64,000 nt of DNA, taken from Arcanobacterium phocae. GTDB lineage: Bacteria > Actinomycetota > Actinomycetes > Actinomycetales > Actinomycetaceae. How positions within the stretch are numbered: the first letter of the stretch is position 1; every line of letters starts with the position of its first letter. A program made the translations under genes and the position numbers. The notes under the pieces are model-generated. The model was not told the DNA's origin and searched no databases. It worked only from the letters and a program-made list of their open reading frames with translations. The stretch is from the NCBI RefSeq assembly GCF_018913465.1, contig NZ_JABAPM010000002.1, positions 186,001 to 250,000 on the forward strand. Reading direction: 5' to 3'. Shown piece by piece: positions 1 to 9,681 of this stretch.

Positions 1-2323
1 GTTGCTCCGGAGTAACAAGCACATCACGAGCTTTACCACCAGTACCAGGGCCAACGATCTCTCGAGATTCCAATAGGTCCATCATACGTCCAGCCTTAGC
101 AAAACCAATCCGTAGCTTACGCTGGAGCATCGACGTCGAACCGAACTGTGTGTTAACGACTAACTCCGCAGCCTGCAAAAGCACGTCGAGATCGTCACCG
201 ATATCGTCGTCGATCTTCTTCATCTCACCAGGCTTAGGAATAACATCCTCGCGATACGTTGGCTGCATCTGAGCCTTAACATGTTTAACAGTCGCAGCGA
301 TTTCCTCTTCATCAACCCACGCACCCTGCACACGCATCGGCTTCATCGAACCTGCTGGCGCAAACAGTGCATCACCCATACCAATGAGTTTTTCAGCACC
401 TACAGAATCTAGAATTGTGCGCGAATCCGTTGCCGACGACGTCGAAAACGCCAGTCGCGATGGAACATTCGCCTTAATCAGACCCGTCACCACATCAACC
501 GAAGGTCGCTGGGTCGCCAACACTAGATGGATACCTGCCGCACGAGCTAACTGCGTAATACGCTGGATCGACGCTTCGACATCACGCGGAGCCACCATCA
601 TTAGGTCAGCTAACTCGTCAACTACGACAAGCAAGTATGGGTACGGTTGCAACGTGCGTTGTGAGCCCTCATGCGCAGTGACTTTGCCCTCACGCACCGC
701 CTCATTGAAATCATCAATATGCTTAAATCCGTATGCAGCCAGATCGTCATATCGCTGATCCATCTCTCGTACAACCCATTCCAGAGCCTCAGCAGCCTTT
801 TTAGGGTTGGTAATAATAGGCGTGATCAAATGCGGGATTCCGGCATAGATAGTCAGTTCAACACGCTTCGGGTCAACCAAAATCATACGCACTTGTTCCG
901 GCGTTGACCGCACCATGATCGAGGTAATCATCGAATTAATAAACGACGATTTACCAGCACCGGTAGCTCCTGCAACTAAAAGATGAGGCATCTTTGACAA
1001 ATTCGCGACAACGTACTGTCCCCCAACATTTTTGCCCACGCCAACAACAAGTGGATGCGTCTGTTTCCGAGCTACCGCTGACCGTAAAACATCACCCAAG
1101 AGAACTGTTTCTCGATCTGCGTTCGGAATTTCAATACCGACAGCCGATTTCCCAGGGATCGGCGACAAAATGCGAACGTCAGATGAAGCTACTGCATACG
1201 CAATATTCTTCGAAAGTGACTCGATTTTATCGACCTTAACGCCCGGACCAAGTTCCACCTCATACTGGGTAACTGTTGGTCCTCGAGAAAAGCCAGTCAC
1301 TTCAGCATTAATCGAAAACTCAGAGAACACTCGGGTCAACGCTTCAACGACGCGATCGTTAGCCTCAGACCGCTCGAGATGCGGCGGGCCCTGTTTCAAC
1401 AAATCCATCGAAGGCAATGTATAAGTAATATTCGACGCCAACTCAAGTTGCTCAATGCGCTCCGGGATCGGCTCTGGCTTAGGAGCCTTACGTTCCGGCT
1501 CAGTCTGAGTTTTTGCCGGAACTTTGACAGGTTTCGCTGGCATTACCCGAGTTGCATCCGCAGCTGGCTGGCGGGGCTTCGACGTCGTCTTTTTAGCCTC
1601 TTCCACAGTGGAATCATCAGCATGTTCTTGTTTCTTGCGAGGTCGACGCAAGCGGGAAACAGGTGCGTCGTCGTCAATTTCTTCCGGATGATCAAATGGC
1701 ACAGAAGCTGAATGGTGAGGCTCAAATTCTGCTCTTTCAGCTCGCTTGGCCGACACCCAATCAGCGATATCTTTTATAGCTGTTCCTGTTGAATAGAGAA
1801 TCGCGTACAGGATAATAAAAACAAGGACCGGAACGGCACCCCAAACGGACAAAAGCTTTGCCAGCCCAGTGCCAACAAGAAATCCGACAAGACCACCTGC
1901 AGCTTCAACATGAGCAAAACCCGATTGAGGCGTGGGCTGTCCCATAAAGATATGTACAAGTCCGCTCACTGACACAACAATTAAAGCCAAGCCAATAACG
2001 ACTCGTTGGGTAGTTTCTGTATGAGAACGGCGAAACAATTGCACCACAATTCCGAGTAACACAATCGGTACCAGAACCGAAAGCACGCCAACGATTCCGG
2101 CAGTCGCATGATGGATAACTGGCCCAACAGCGCCAGAAAGCCCGAACCATTCTTGCAGAGCCACAATAATAGCCAAGCTAATTAATATGAATAGCCGACC
2201 ACCATTTCCGCCGAGGATACGGTCACTCACGCTTGATGTATGATTATCCGTTTCTGCTACGGCAGGCGCAGACTTTTTCTTTGGCTTATGTTGTGAATTC
2301 TCGGCTGATCCAGAGCGTGCCAC
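1..2323 (-). CDS. ftsK: DNA translocase FtsK (C-terminal end cut by window)
   Basis: Septal ATP-driven DNA pump that clears chromosomal DNA from the closing septum and supports dimer resolution. About 774 residues are visible, starting at a GTG preceded by AGGAGG on the minus strand. After a Lys-rich cytoplasmic start come hydrophobic segments (about residues 38-165), a Pro/Lys/Glu-rich linker (about 180-290), and the RecA-like motor with Walker A GATGAGKS and a VVVDELADLMM Walker B region. The winged-helix gamma domain that reads KOPS follows (AAELVV, GSTSMLQR, AGRMMDLLE). Only a few C-terminal residues lie outside the window. The family assignment is secure. Confidence 0.96.
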   Translation of the reverse strand, partial: MARSGSAENSQHKPKKKSAPAVAETDNHTSSVSDRILGGNGGRLFILISLAIIVALQEWFGLSGAVGPVIHHATAGIVGVLSVLVPIVLLGIVVQLFRRSHTETTQRVVIGLALIVVSVSGLVHIFMGQPTPQSGFAHVEAAGGLVGFLVGTGLAKLLSVWGAVPVLVFIILYAILYSTGTAIKDIADWVSAKRAERAEFEPHHSASVPFDHPEEIDDDAPVSRLRRPRKKQEHADDSTVEEAKKTTSKPRQPAADATRVMPAKPVKVPAKTQTEPERKAPKPEPIPERIEQLELASNITYTLPSMDLLKQGPPHLERSEANDRVVEALTRVFSEFSINAEVTGFSRGPTVTQYEVELGPGVKVDKIESLSKNIAYAVASSDVRILSPIPGKSAVGIEIPNADRETVLLGDVLRSAVARKQTHPLVVGVGKNVGGQYVVANLSKMPHLLVAGATGAGKSSFINSMITSIMVRSTPEQVRMILVDPKRVELTIYAGIPHLITPIITNPKKAAEALEWVVREMDQRYDDLAAYGFKHIDDFNEAVREGKVTAHEGSQRTLQPYPYLLVVVDELADLMMVAPRDVEASIQRITQLARAAGIHLVLATQRPSVDVVTGLIKANVPSRLAFSTSSATDSRTILDSVGAEKLIGMGDALFAPAGSMKPMRVQGAWVDEEEIAATVKHVKAQMQPTYREDVIPKPGEMKKIDDDIGDDLDVLLQAAELVVNTQFGSTSMLQRKLRIGFAKAGRMMDLLESREIVGPGTGGKARDVLVTPEQ

Positions 2324-2457
2324 TATGTTTCCTCCTCATAGCTATGCAACGGGCATAGCTGACAGTTAGCCTAGAACGAAAGAACATCTACCTACGGATG
2401 GCACGCCGACTGGTATCAGAATGCGACTGAAATCGCTTCGTAGGCTAGTCTAAAAAT

Positions 2458-3366
2458 ATGACTCTTACTATTTCTTCCCCAGATGAGAATATTCGGCACA
2501 TTCTCGAAAAGTTTGGTTCTGATATAGAGATTATTGATTGGGACATTTGCGGCCCAGCACCGGTGTCCCACATAGACATGGTTATCACCCCACTGCTGAC
2601 CAAAAATCCAGACTATCAGCATTTAGATGGGCTCGACTTCACGTACGTTCAGTGTTCCACACTGGGCTATGAACCACTTATTCCGCACCTTCGCAGCCAT
2701 CATATTCTTGCAAATGCAAAAACGGTTCATGAGACCTCGACGGCAGAGCTCACTCTATCTCTCATCTTGGCTATGCAACGCAATATTAAGCGCTCAATCA
2801 TTTCCCAAGCTGAGGGAAGGTGGGATACATTCTTTTCGCCCGGTTTAGCAGATCAACGAGTGGTCATGGTGGGCGTCGGCGGAGTAGGCTCAGCGATCGC
2901 TCAGCGGCTAGCACCATTCGAGGTAGACCTGATACGGGTAGCACGCAGCGAACGCGACGACGCCGAAGGGCACATCTATTCGACGACGCAACTTCCGCAG
3001 CTTTTGCCGGAGGCCGACGTCGTTATTTTGATAGTTCCCGCGACTGATGAAACTCGAGGGCTCGTTGATGACGAGTTCCTCAGCCTAATGAAAGACGGAG
3101 CACTGCTAGTCAATATGGCGCGTGGCGTCATCGTTGATACCGCCGCGATGGTCAAGCATGCTGACCGGCTTAGATTTGCGTTCGACGTTGTCGATCCTGA
3201 ACCATTACCAACCGGACATCCTCTTTATACTCATCCGCATGTGCTTATATCTGCACATAACGGGGGCTATTCACGAGCTTTACTTCCACGGTTACAGAGA
3301 TTGATCGAACGTCAAGTCCGTCATCTGCTTGCAGGTGAGAAGCTCGAAAATATCATTCACCGCTGA
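2458..3366 (+). CDS. D-isomer-specific 2-hydroxyacid dehydrogenase
   Basis: NAD(P)-dependent oxidoreductase of the D-2-hydroxyacid dehydrogenase superfamily, 302 residues, cytoplasmic. The Rossmann motif VGVGGVGSAIA is near residue 140. The catalytic Arg lies in LVNMARGVIVD, the Glu in VDPEPLPTGHPLY and the His in ISAHNGGYS. The substrate cannot be told from sequence. There is no Shine-Dalgarno; a possible -10 (TAGTCT, 2446-2451) ends six bases before the ATG, so the mRNA may be leaderless. The stop overlaps the next start by one base (TGATG), which suggests co-transcription with the two-component genes. Confidence 0.9.
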   Translation: MTLTISSPDENIRHILEKFGSDIEIIDWDICGPAPVSHIDMVITPLLTKNPDYQHLDGLDFTYVQCSTLGYEPLIPHLRSHHILANAKTVHETSTAELTLSLILAMQRNIKRSIISQAEGRWDTFFSPGLADQRVVMVGVGGVGSAIAQRLAPFEVDLIRVARSERDDAEGHIYSTTQLPQLLPEADVVILIVPATDETRGLVDDEFLSLMKDGALLVNMARGVIVDTAAMVKHADRLRFAFDVVDPEPLPTGHPLYTHPHVLISAHNGGYSRALLPRLQRLIERQVRHLLAGEKLENIIHR

Positions 3367-4205
3367 TGTTTACAAAGATAGTATTGATTGCACTGGCTGC
3401 ACTGAGCTGTATCAGTGTGATCATGTGGGTTTGGAATCGTCGTCTACTGTGTAAAGCAAAGCGAAGAAATGACGTCCTGCAGCAACGAGTCCTATCAAAT
3501 CTAGTATCTCCCGCATACCTTTCGCACGAGATTAGGACGCCGTTAACAGTTATTAAAGGCGCATCAGAAATCCTTACTACCGGAGATTTAGGTCCGATCA
3601 GTTCTGTCCAACGCCAATTCCTGAATACGATCGCTGAAAATTCAGCAACTGCCTGCGCACTAGCAGAAGATTTCTTGGTGTTATTTCGGATGGAAAAATC
3701 TCTTGCAACTCTGAATTTAATTAATGTCGACCTTCGGCAACTCATCCGCGAGGCTGTCCACGAATTTCGAATTATGCACCCGTGCGATATTCGCCTCGAC
3801 AATCACGGAGCCCCAACTTTTGTTGACGCAGATCCACGTATGCTAAAACAAGTTGTATGGAATTTGTTAACGAATTCCATACGCCATGGCGGCGAAGGCA
3901 CACAAGTTCATATTCGAGTCTCCGCCGACGACGGAATAGCTCTCGTTGTTGTTGAAGACAACGGAAAAGGCATCATGGCTCGTACATTTTTGCCTCAAAT
4001 TTCTTCAACGGACGCACAAACACATAGCGATTTACCGCAAGCTGGTTCCGGAATAGGAATGAAAGTCGTAGAGCATATTATCGCTGCACATCGCGGTAGG
4101 CTTATTGTTGATACTGTGCTTGGCTGCGGAACCCAGGTACTTGTCCAGCTCCCGATCCACGGGACACACACAGCTTTTTCTGCTAGAACGGAAGAAACAG
4201 TATGA
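3366..4205 (+). CDS. Sensor histidine kinase without a sensor domain
   Basis: Membrane-anchored histidine kinase, 279 residues. One N-terminal hydrophobic segment (about residues 5-23) is followed almost directly by the dimerisation/phosphoacceptor box SHEIRTPL with His54. The ATP-binding domain has an N box (NLLTNSIRHGGEG), a G1 box (VEDNGKGI) and a G2 box (GSGIGMKVVEHII). There is no extracytoplasmic loop, PAS or HAMP region, so any signal must be sensed through the membrane segment or a partner protein. The gene overlaps the response regulator by four bases (ATGA), so the two are a cognate pair. The stimulus is unknown. Confidence 0.92.
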   Translation: MFTKIVLIALAALSCISVIMWVWNRRLLCKAKRRNDVLQQRVLSNLVSPAYLSHEIRTPLTVIKGASEILTTGDLGPISSVQRQFLNTIAENSATACALAEDFLVLFRMEKSLATLNLINVDLRQLIREAVHEFRIMHPCDIRLDNHGAPTFVDADPRMLKQVVWNLLTNSIRHGGEGTQVHIRVSADDGIALVVVEDNGKGIMARTFLPQISSTDAQTHSDLPQAGSGIGMKVVEHIIAAHRGRLIVDTVLGCGTQVLVQLPIHGTHTAFSARTEETV

Positions 4206-4879
4206 ACGTTGTCCTTGTAGTTGACGATGAACCCCAAATTCGAGCCATTATCGGGTATGTTGTGGAATCTACCGGGCGGGAATGGATTGGCGCGCAGAGT
4301 GCAGAAGAAGCACAAGAAATACTGAAGACACATAATGTTGAGCTCGTTTTACTTGATGTCATGTTACCAGGAGCGAGCGGAATTGAATTATGCCGTTCCA
4401 TCCGAACAAGCTCAACACCTGTTATCCTCCTGTCAGCTCTGGGCGAAGAAGAAGATCGTATCCGAGGTTTGGAGGCTGGCGCAGACGACTACATCGTTAA
4501 GCCCTTTTCTCCGCGTGAAGTTGGCTTGCGCATTGAGGCGATTCTACGGAGACGTGGTGAAACTTCGTGGAGCGAGGCCGAAGGCATCCGAATTGATTCA
4601 GACACCGGTGAATTGAGTTTTGCCGGATCGACGACAGTGTTGCCGGCGATGGAGTCTCGCGTCTTGGAGCAACTCTTGCATAATAACAATCGCACGGTGA
4701 GTTTCCATGATCTGTTGCTTCACGTATGGAATACGGATGAGAGTGTGGGTGGGCGTGAAATGGTGCGGATTACGGTGCATCGGTTGCGTGCGCATTTGAA
4801 GGCTCTTGGGGTGCGGGAGAATCTGATTGAGACGGTGCGCGGAACGGGCTATCGGGTGCGTCAGCAGTCAACTACATGA
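4202..4879 (+). CDS. OmpR/PhoB-family response regulator
   Basis: DNA-binding response regulator of 225 residues and partner of the kinase it overlaps. The receiver domain has the acidic pair Asp8-Asp9, phosphoacceptor Asp52 (LLDVMLPG), a conserved Ser in ILLSALGE and Lys in VKPFSP. The C-terminal winged helix ends with the family hallmark (VRITVHRLRAHL, then ETVRGTGYRV). The target genes are unknown. The decayed hipA lies downstream and the dehydrogenase upstream, so neither neighbour identifies a clear regulon. Confidence 0.94.
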   Translation: MNVVLVVDDEPQIRAIIGYVVESTGREWIGAQSAEEAQEILKTHNVELVLLDVMLPGASGIELCRSIRTSSTPVILLSALGEEEDRIRGLEAGADDYIVKPFSPREVGLRIEAILRRRGETSWSEAEGIRIDSDTGELSFAGSTTVLPAMESRVLEQLLHNNNRTVSFHDLLLHVWNTDESVGGREMVRITVHRLRAHLKALGVRENLIETVRGTGYRVRQQSTT

Positions 4880-4894
4880 TTTAATGTTCACTTC

Positions 4895-4923
4895 ACATAA
4901 CATAAAGATATATATTGTTATGT
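4895..4923. promoter_or_regulatory. AT-rich inverted repeat upstream of the hipA remnant
   Basis: ACATAACA (4895-4902) and TGTTATGT (4916-4923) form a perfect 8-base dyad with a 13-base AT-rich spacer. It lies about 40 bases before the hipA-like remnant. A position between promoter and toxin gene is where HipB-type antitoxins bind in hipBA loci, but no hipB is present. The operator role is inferred. Confidence 0.35.
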
Positions 4924-4962
4924 ATTAAGAACATTATAGAAGATGAAAGAAATGGGGAGCTC

Positions 4963-6146
4963 ATGAAAAGTAATGACTTTGTTACTCGTCAGAATCTCCT
5001 AGAATTCGGTAAACACCTCCGCAACTGGCAAATTTGTTTCAAGCGAGTTTGCCTATGATTCAGAATGGCTTCATCGCAGAGATTCTTACGCAATTAGTCC
5101 AGATCTACCGCTCACTAATAAAACTCTGCCATTTTTCGGAAACCCGTCCTTACCTGGTGCAATTGATGATGCAGGACCAGATTCTTGGGGCAAAAACTTA
5201 TTCGCATCCAGCAAGGTCCTCAAGAGCTAGCTATTTTTGATTATATAAGCCTTGTAGACGATAGAAGCCGGATGGGAAACCTACGGTTTTTCAGCAATGG
5301 TGAGTTACTTGCAGAGCACACTTCTCTTCTCCCAACAGAAAATGACGTTCTTTCTATTGCAGGTAAGGCTCAAAATCTCACTCATCTTAGCGAAGAAGAT
5401 ATTTCACATATTGCTTTCGCAGGATCGTCTCTCGGTGGCGCGCGTCCCAAAATTAACATAATTGATTCACTTTCGGGCTGAGCTTGGTCAAATTTTCATA
5501 TAAATCAGATGATGATGACGTTGAAGCGTGGGAAGCTGTTGCACTCTCATGTGCACGTGATGCAGGACTGCCTGTTCCAGAATTCCGCCATGTTCGGATT
5601 GACACCTATGGTTCAGCATTGATCGCTAAAAGGTTTGATCGAATTGGAGACGAACGGATCGGATATATTTCTGCTGCCTATCTTCTTCATCTTCACAATC
5701 TTTCTCAACCGTATTCCTTCGAAATGCTGGCGAGCTATATGGATTCTTTCTGTGTCTCTCCCTGTGAAGATAAGGCGTCCCTTTTTGATCGGATCGCTCT
5801 ATCAATCATTTTGAATAATGTTGATGACCACATGCGAAACTATGGTTTCATTCGCAATGATAAAGGATGGAGTTTGGCTCCACTTTTCGATGTCTCGCCA
5901 GATTTTCGTTCTCAAAGGATTGCAGGAACATCCATTCTTCATAACAGCACAGGTTTTCAACGTAATAAGAAAGAACTAATCCAAGCCGCCCATTGTTTTG
6001 GCCTTACAACTTAACAAGCAGCCGCACATTATTCCCAAATTCAAGAAGCTTGTTCTGCGTTTAAAGATTATGCAAACACCTATAACATCGCAGAAATTGA
6101 TGATAATATCCTCGTCAAAAATATCGAACAACAATTAAACGAATAA
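4963..6146 (+). pseudogene. hipA-like Ser/Thr kinase toxin, frameshifted
   Basis: Remnant of a HipA-family kinase, which in intact hipBA modules phosphorylates glutamyl-tRNA synthetase. Read across three frames it follows the whole family: an N-terminal subdomain (FVSSEFAYDSEWL, AISPDLPL), a mid segment (FAGSSLGGARPK) and a kinase core (IILNNVDDHMRNYGF, LAPLFDVSP). Reading-frame changes fall near 5010, 5225 and 5478, and an in-frame TAA at 6012-6014 precedes a still-readable tail ending at 6146. The start ATG follows a GGGGAG Shine-Dalgarno. No antitoxin gene precedes it. Several independent lesions make a sequencing error unlikely. It is a decayed, probably horizontally acquired, toxin gene. 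Confidence 0.85.
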
Positions 6147-6179
6147 CACGCGGAGCCTTGAATACGTGCTAGCACGACC

Positions 6180-7904
6180 CTAGGATAGCTGGTCTCCTAA
6201 TAATTCCTGATATGAGGGTTCGTGCATGAGTTGTTCGTGAGTACCTTGTGCACATATCTGGCCCTTTTCGAGTAGGATTATATGGTCTGCCATCAATATG
6301 GACGTCAATCGATGTGCGATGACGATCGTTGTTCGGTTGTTTCGTAGAGTCCTGACATTGTGAGTGATACTCGATTCTAGGATCGGATCGATATTCGCTA
6401 GGGGTTCGTCGAGTAGGAGTATCTCCGGATTGCGCAAGAAGGCGCGGGCAATACCGATACGTTGGCGTTCTCCTCCAGATAGTGTTGTCCCACGGTCGCC
6501 AATGTGAGCGTCTAAACCGCCAAGTTGGGTGACTAAATGATCGATGTGGGCAGCACGAAGGGATTCCCATATCTCCTCATCGGAGGCGTTCGGAGCGGCT
6601 AATGCGAGATTATGCCGTACAGTTCCCGCGAATATATGGCAATCTTGTGGAACGAGCGCGAGTTGTTTCCGGTAGCCATCAGGACCATACGATCGTAGGT
6701 TGGTTCCATTAAACCTGAGTTCGCCGTGTTGCGGATCTAAGAATCGCATGACTAGGTTGGCGAACGTCGTTTTTCCGGCACCGGATCGCCCCACCAGAGC
6801 TATTGTCTGGTTTGGCTTTGCAACAAGACTGACGCCGTTGACAACAGGTTCGTTTGCGTAGGAGAAAACAACGTTCTCGCTGACTAACGTTCCTTCTTCA
6901 TGTTCTCGTGTGAGTGATTGCATCTCTATAGCAGCAGGTATTGGATCTGGAGCAGCGATGATAGTGTTAATACGTTCTGCGCAGGCGCCAATTTCTCCGA
7001 TTCGTCCCATCATGGCAACGAACGTCATTGTTGGCATCACACACATATTTGCCGTAACGATGGCGATTGGCAATATTTGTCCATCACTATGCCCATCAAG
7101 AACGCGGCCAGTGAGGATGATCAGAATGATGGTTGTCCCTACTGCAGTGATGACCGAGGCAAATGTACTTTCCCAGGTTCTGCGCAGCATTTGGCGAGCG
7201 TATATATGTTGGACTCTATCGGCGATTTCTCCGATGTGGGCATGCTGATGCTCGTTCATTCCCAAAGAACGTAATTCGCGTTGTCCTTGGATAGAATCAA
7301 GCACAGTTGCTCGTAAATCCACGAGCCCGAATCGTAAAATCTTCCCTTGCTGGCGTTGAATCGGCATAAGAAGTAATGGAAAAACTATCATCAAGGCAAT
7401 CGGAATGATCATGACAAGAGCGAGAGGTCCGATAAGCACGTATAAAATGGATATAAGAATGCTTGGAGTTACCACCGCACAGACAGCTGTGGAGGCGGTG
7501 TGGGCGTAAAACCATTCAAGTTTTTCTGCATCGTCCATGGCTGCCGATGCGACATCTGCCGTGCGGCGTCCGTGAAGGCCTAAAGGCGCAATGCGGCTAA
7601 TAGCAGCATATATATGGCGCCTGAGTGTGTGAAGAATCCGGTAGGCAACTTCATGGGACCACCACACTTCGCATAGGGTTGCTACGGCCTGCGTAAGAAC
7701 CAAAGTCCCCAAGAGAGCCACAAAACCAGTGAGTTCTGCGTGCGTATCGAGGAGAAAAGACGTGGAAATCCACACTGATGTTATCCCCGCGCCAACGACT
7801 GCTAATTGCGCTAGCATCGTGACGATCGTGGATGCTATAAAAAGTGGGAGACATTCGTGTAACCGCACCATCAGTTGCACGATATTGTTCATGGTGTTCT
7901 TCAT
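6180..7904 (-). CDS. ABC exporter half-transporter (permease-ATPase), subunit 2
   Basis: Type IV-fold ABC exporter half-molecule, 574 residues: an N-terminal membrane domain of about six helices (about residues 15-290) and a C-terminal ATPase. ATPase motifs are Walker A GRSGAGKTT, signature TLSGGERQRIGIARAF and Walker B ILLLDEPLANID. It starts five bases after the stop of the preceding half-transporter and probably forms a heterodimer with it. There is no C39 peptidase domain, so it would not cut a leader itself. It is the last gene of the minus-strand arm (peptide, YcaO, ABC, ABC), so export of the modified peptide is the likely job. Import, as in IrtAB-type siderophore transporters of the same fold, is the alternative. 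Confidence 0.9.
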   Translation of the reverse strand: MKNTMNNIVQLMVRLHECLPLFIASTIVTMLAQLAVVGAGITSVWISTSFLLDTHAELTGFVALLGTLVLTQAVATLCEVWWSHEVAYRILHTLRRHIYAAISRIAPLGLHGRRTADVASAAMDDAEKLEWFYAHTASTAVCAVVTPSILISILYVLIGPLALVMIIPIALMIVFPLLLMPIQRQQGKILRFGLVDLRATVLDSIQGQRELRSLGMNEHQHAHIGEIADRVQHIYARQMLRRTWESTFASVITAVGTTIILIILTGRVLDGHSDGQILPIAIVTANMCVMPTMTFVAMMGRIGEIGACAERINTIIAAPDPIPAAIEMQSLTREHEEGTLVSENVVFSYANEPVVNGVSLVAKPNQTIALVGRSGAGKTTFANLVMRFLDPQHGELRFNGTNLRSYGPDGYRKQLALVPQDCHIFAGTVRHNLALAAPNASDEEIWESLRAAHIDHLVTQLGGLDAHIGDRGTTLSGGERQRIGIARAFLRNPEILLLDEPLANIDPILESSITHNVRTLRNNRTTIVIAHRLTSILMADHIILLEKGQICAQGTHEQLMHEPSYQELLGDQLS

Positions 7905-7909
7905 ATCTG

Positions 7910-9649
7910 CTACTGTCCTTTCTGCATTTCAAGGAGGCGCGACCATGCTGATTCTGGATCTTGAGCTAAGAGATGTGCATTACCAGAACACGCCAGCTCT
8001 CCATGAGCCATCACGATAATGTGATCCGCTTTCGCAGCAGTATCAATTCTGTGCGTTACGAGTATCAAGGTCAGATCAGGACGAGCCGTTCTTATTCCGG
8101 TAAGGAGTAGTTCTTCCGTATGCGTATCAAGTGCAGATGTGGATTCATCCAAGATCAACACGTCAGTGTTCCTGATGAGTGCTCGCGCAATCGCAAGACG
8201 TTGCTTTTGTCCACCTGATAGATTCGTTGCATGTTCGTTTATAAACAGATCCAACACATGATTGTGCGAACAGGTGTCCTCCATTTCCATCTGCAACATA
8301 TCTGCCTGGGCTAGCCGAAGCGCACCCATCATGTCGTCGTCGTTCGCGTCCGGTTTAGCCATGTGGAGAATTTCTCGCACAGTTCCTGGGAAAATAAGTG
8401 GATCTTGAGGAACTAACGTCACTAACTGAGATATATCAATATCTGCAGGATTGTTCTCTCCCACCAGTACAGAGCCTGATTCTGGCTGATCGAACCCCAT
8501 AAGTAATCCGAGTGCCGTGGATTTTCCTGAACCTGATGATCCTACTAAGGCAGTCGTTTGCTTTTCTGCAATGGTGAGGTTGAGGCAAGGAAGCGTTGGA
8601 GTATCGGACCCCACATACGTGTAAGTTACGTTCTGGAACGTGATAGTCAAAGGCACGTCCTTGTGAGTTTCTGGCTCTTTTTTACAGTTTTCTGTGGCGG
8701 ACATAGATAAGATGCTGTTCATCGACGGCAATGCAGAAATGCCAAAGAATGCCTCATGCCAGGATGCTGACAGTTGGTTGAACGGCCGGAACATCTCAAC
8801 CGATACCAAGGTCACTGTAAATACGTCGCCAATTTTAAGGCTCCCCGACCGAACCTGAATAAAAGCAATGATCAATGCTACAGCAGGCCCTAGGCCTTTC
8901 ATTAACGTACTGAGCCCCGTCTCCCCTAAAGAAAGACGTAACTGCCCGAGCGTCGTCGCCAATAAATCACGTGACTGACGTTCAAGTCGTTCTCCGTACG
9001 CACCCGCTGCGCCAAAAGATTTCAAGGTAGTCATACCGAACATCGCGTCAATAAAATCTGCGTTCAATTCTTCGTAAGCTGCCCAGTGGGATTGACCTCG
9101 CTCCGCTAAAGCTTTGTCCCATAGTCGAGGAATAGCCACCACAGCAATCCCACACGTCAATAACACAACGGAAATTAACGGCGATATCATCGCAAGCCCA
9201 AATGCGAGTCCTATTGCTGTTACTACTGTAACAACCAGCTGGGTAAAATATTTAACAAAGTAGGTTTCAACCGCTTCAACGCCATCTGTTATCACAGATT
9301 GAACAACGCCCGCCCTATCAAGCCCAATTCGCATCGGCCCTTGTTGCTCAACTTTATTCAACAATGTTTGACGAAGATTGCGCTTCACGATTAACCCGGC
9401 ACGGTTCTGTGCAAGCTGCCCAACAACATCTATCAGTGGGCGAATCAGAAGTAACACTGACACGATACACACGAACCAGATGATTCGCGTTGTATCTCTT
9501 TCGCCTAGTAACTCTACGAATAGGCGCGCATTAACGAGCGCTGTTATGACGTATATACAGGAAACGACGAGGCCGATCACGATACACGGGAGCAAGAGAA
9601 TCACACGTAAACCTGCTGATCGAATAACCATCATTTGTTGAGTGAACAT
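7910..9649 (-). CDS. ABC exporter half-transporter (permease-ATPase), subunit 1
   Basis: Second ABC exporter half-molecule, 579 residues, with membrane domain then ATPase. Motifs are Walker A GSSGSGKST, signature NLSGGQKQRLAIARAL and Walker B VLILDESTSALD. The two half-transporters differ in sequence, as expected of a CydDC/IrtAB-like heterodimer. It begins 32 bases after the YcaO gene in the same orientation, with only a weak AAAGAAAG ribosome site, which suggests an operon. Cargo is inferred from context as the peptide encoded at 12005-12109. Confidence 0.9.
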   Translation of the reverse strand: MFTQQMMVIRSAGLRVILLLPCIVIGLVVSCIYVITALVNARLFVELLGERDTTRIIWFVCIVSVLLLIRPLIDVVGQLAQNRAGLIVKRNLRQTLLNKVEQQGPMRIGLDRAGVVQSVITDGVEAVETYFVKYFTQLVVTVVTAIGLAFGLAMISPLISVVLLTCGIAVVAIPRLWDKALAERGQSHWAAYEELNADFIDAMFGMTTLKSFGAAGAYGERLERQSRDLLATTLGQLRLSLGETGLSTLMKGLGPAVALIIAFIQVRSGSLKIGDVFTVTLVSVEMFRPFNQLSASWHEAFFGISALPSMNSILSMSATENCKKEPETHKDVPLTITFQNVTYTYVGSDTPTLPCLNLTIAEKQTTALVGSSGSGKSTALGLLMGFDQPESGSVLVGENNPADIDISQLVTLVPQDPLIFPGTVREILHMAKPDANDDDMMGALRLAQADMLQMEMEDTCSHNHVLDLFINEHATNLSGGQKQRLAIARALIRNTDVLILDESTSALDTHTEELLLTGIRTARPDLTLILVTHRIDTAAKADHIIVMAHGELACSGNAHLLAQDPESAWSRLLEMQKGQ

Positions 9650-9681
9650 GCGTTATTACTTTCTTTGTGAGATGAGCCTGC

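Noticed and set aside
2361-2379. Possible iron box between ftsK and the dehydrogenase
   Set aside because: Only the centre (GTTAGCCTA) matches; the right arm does not, so the dyad is lost.
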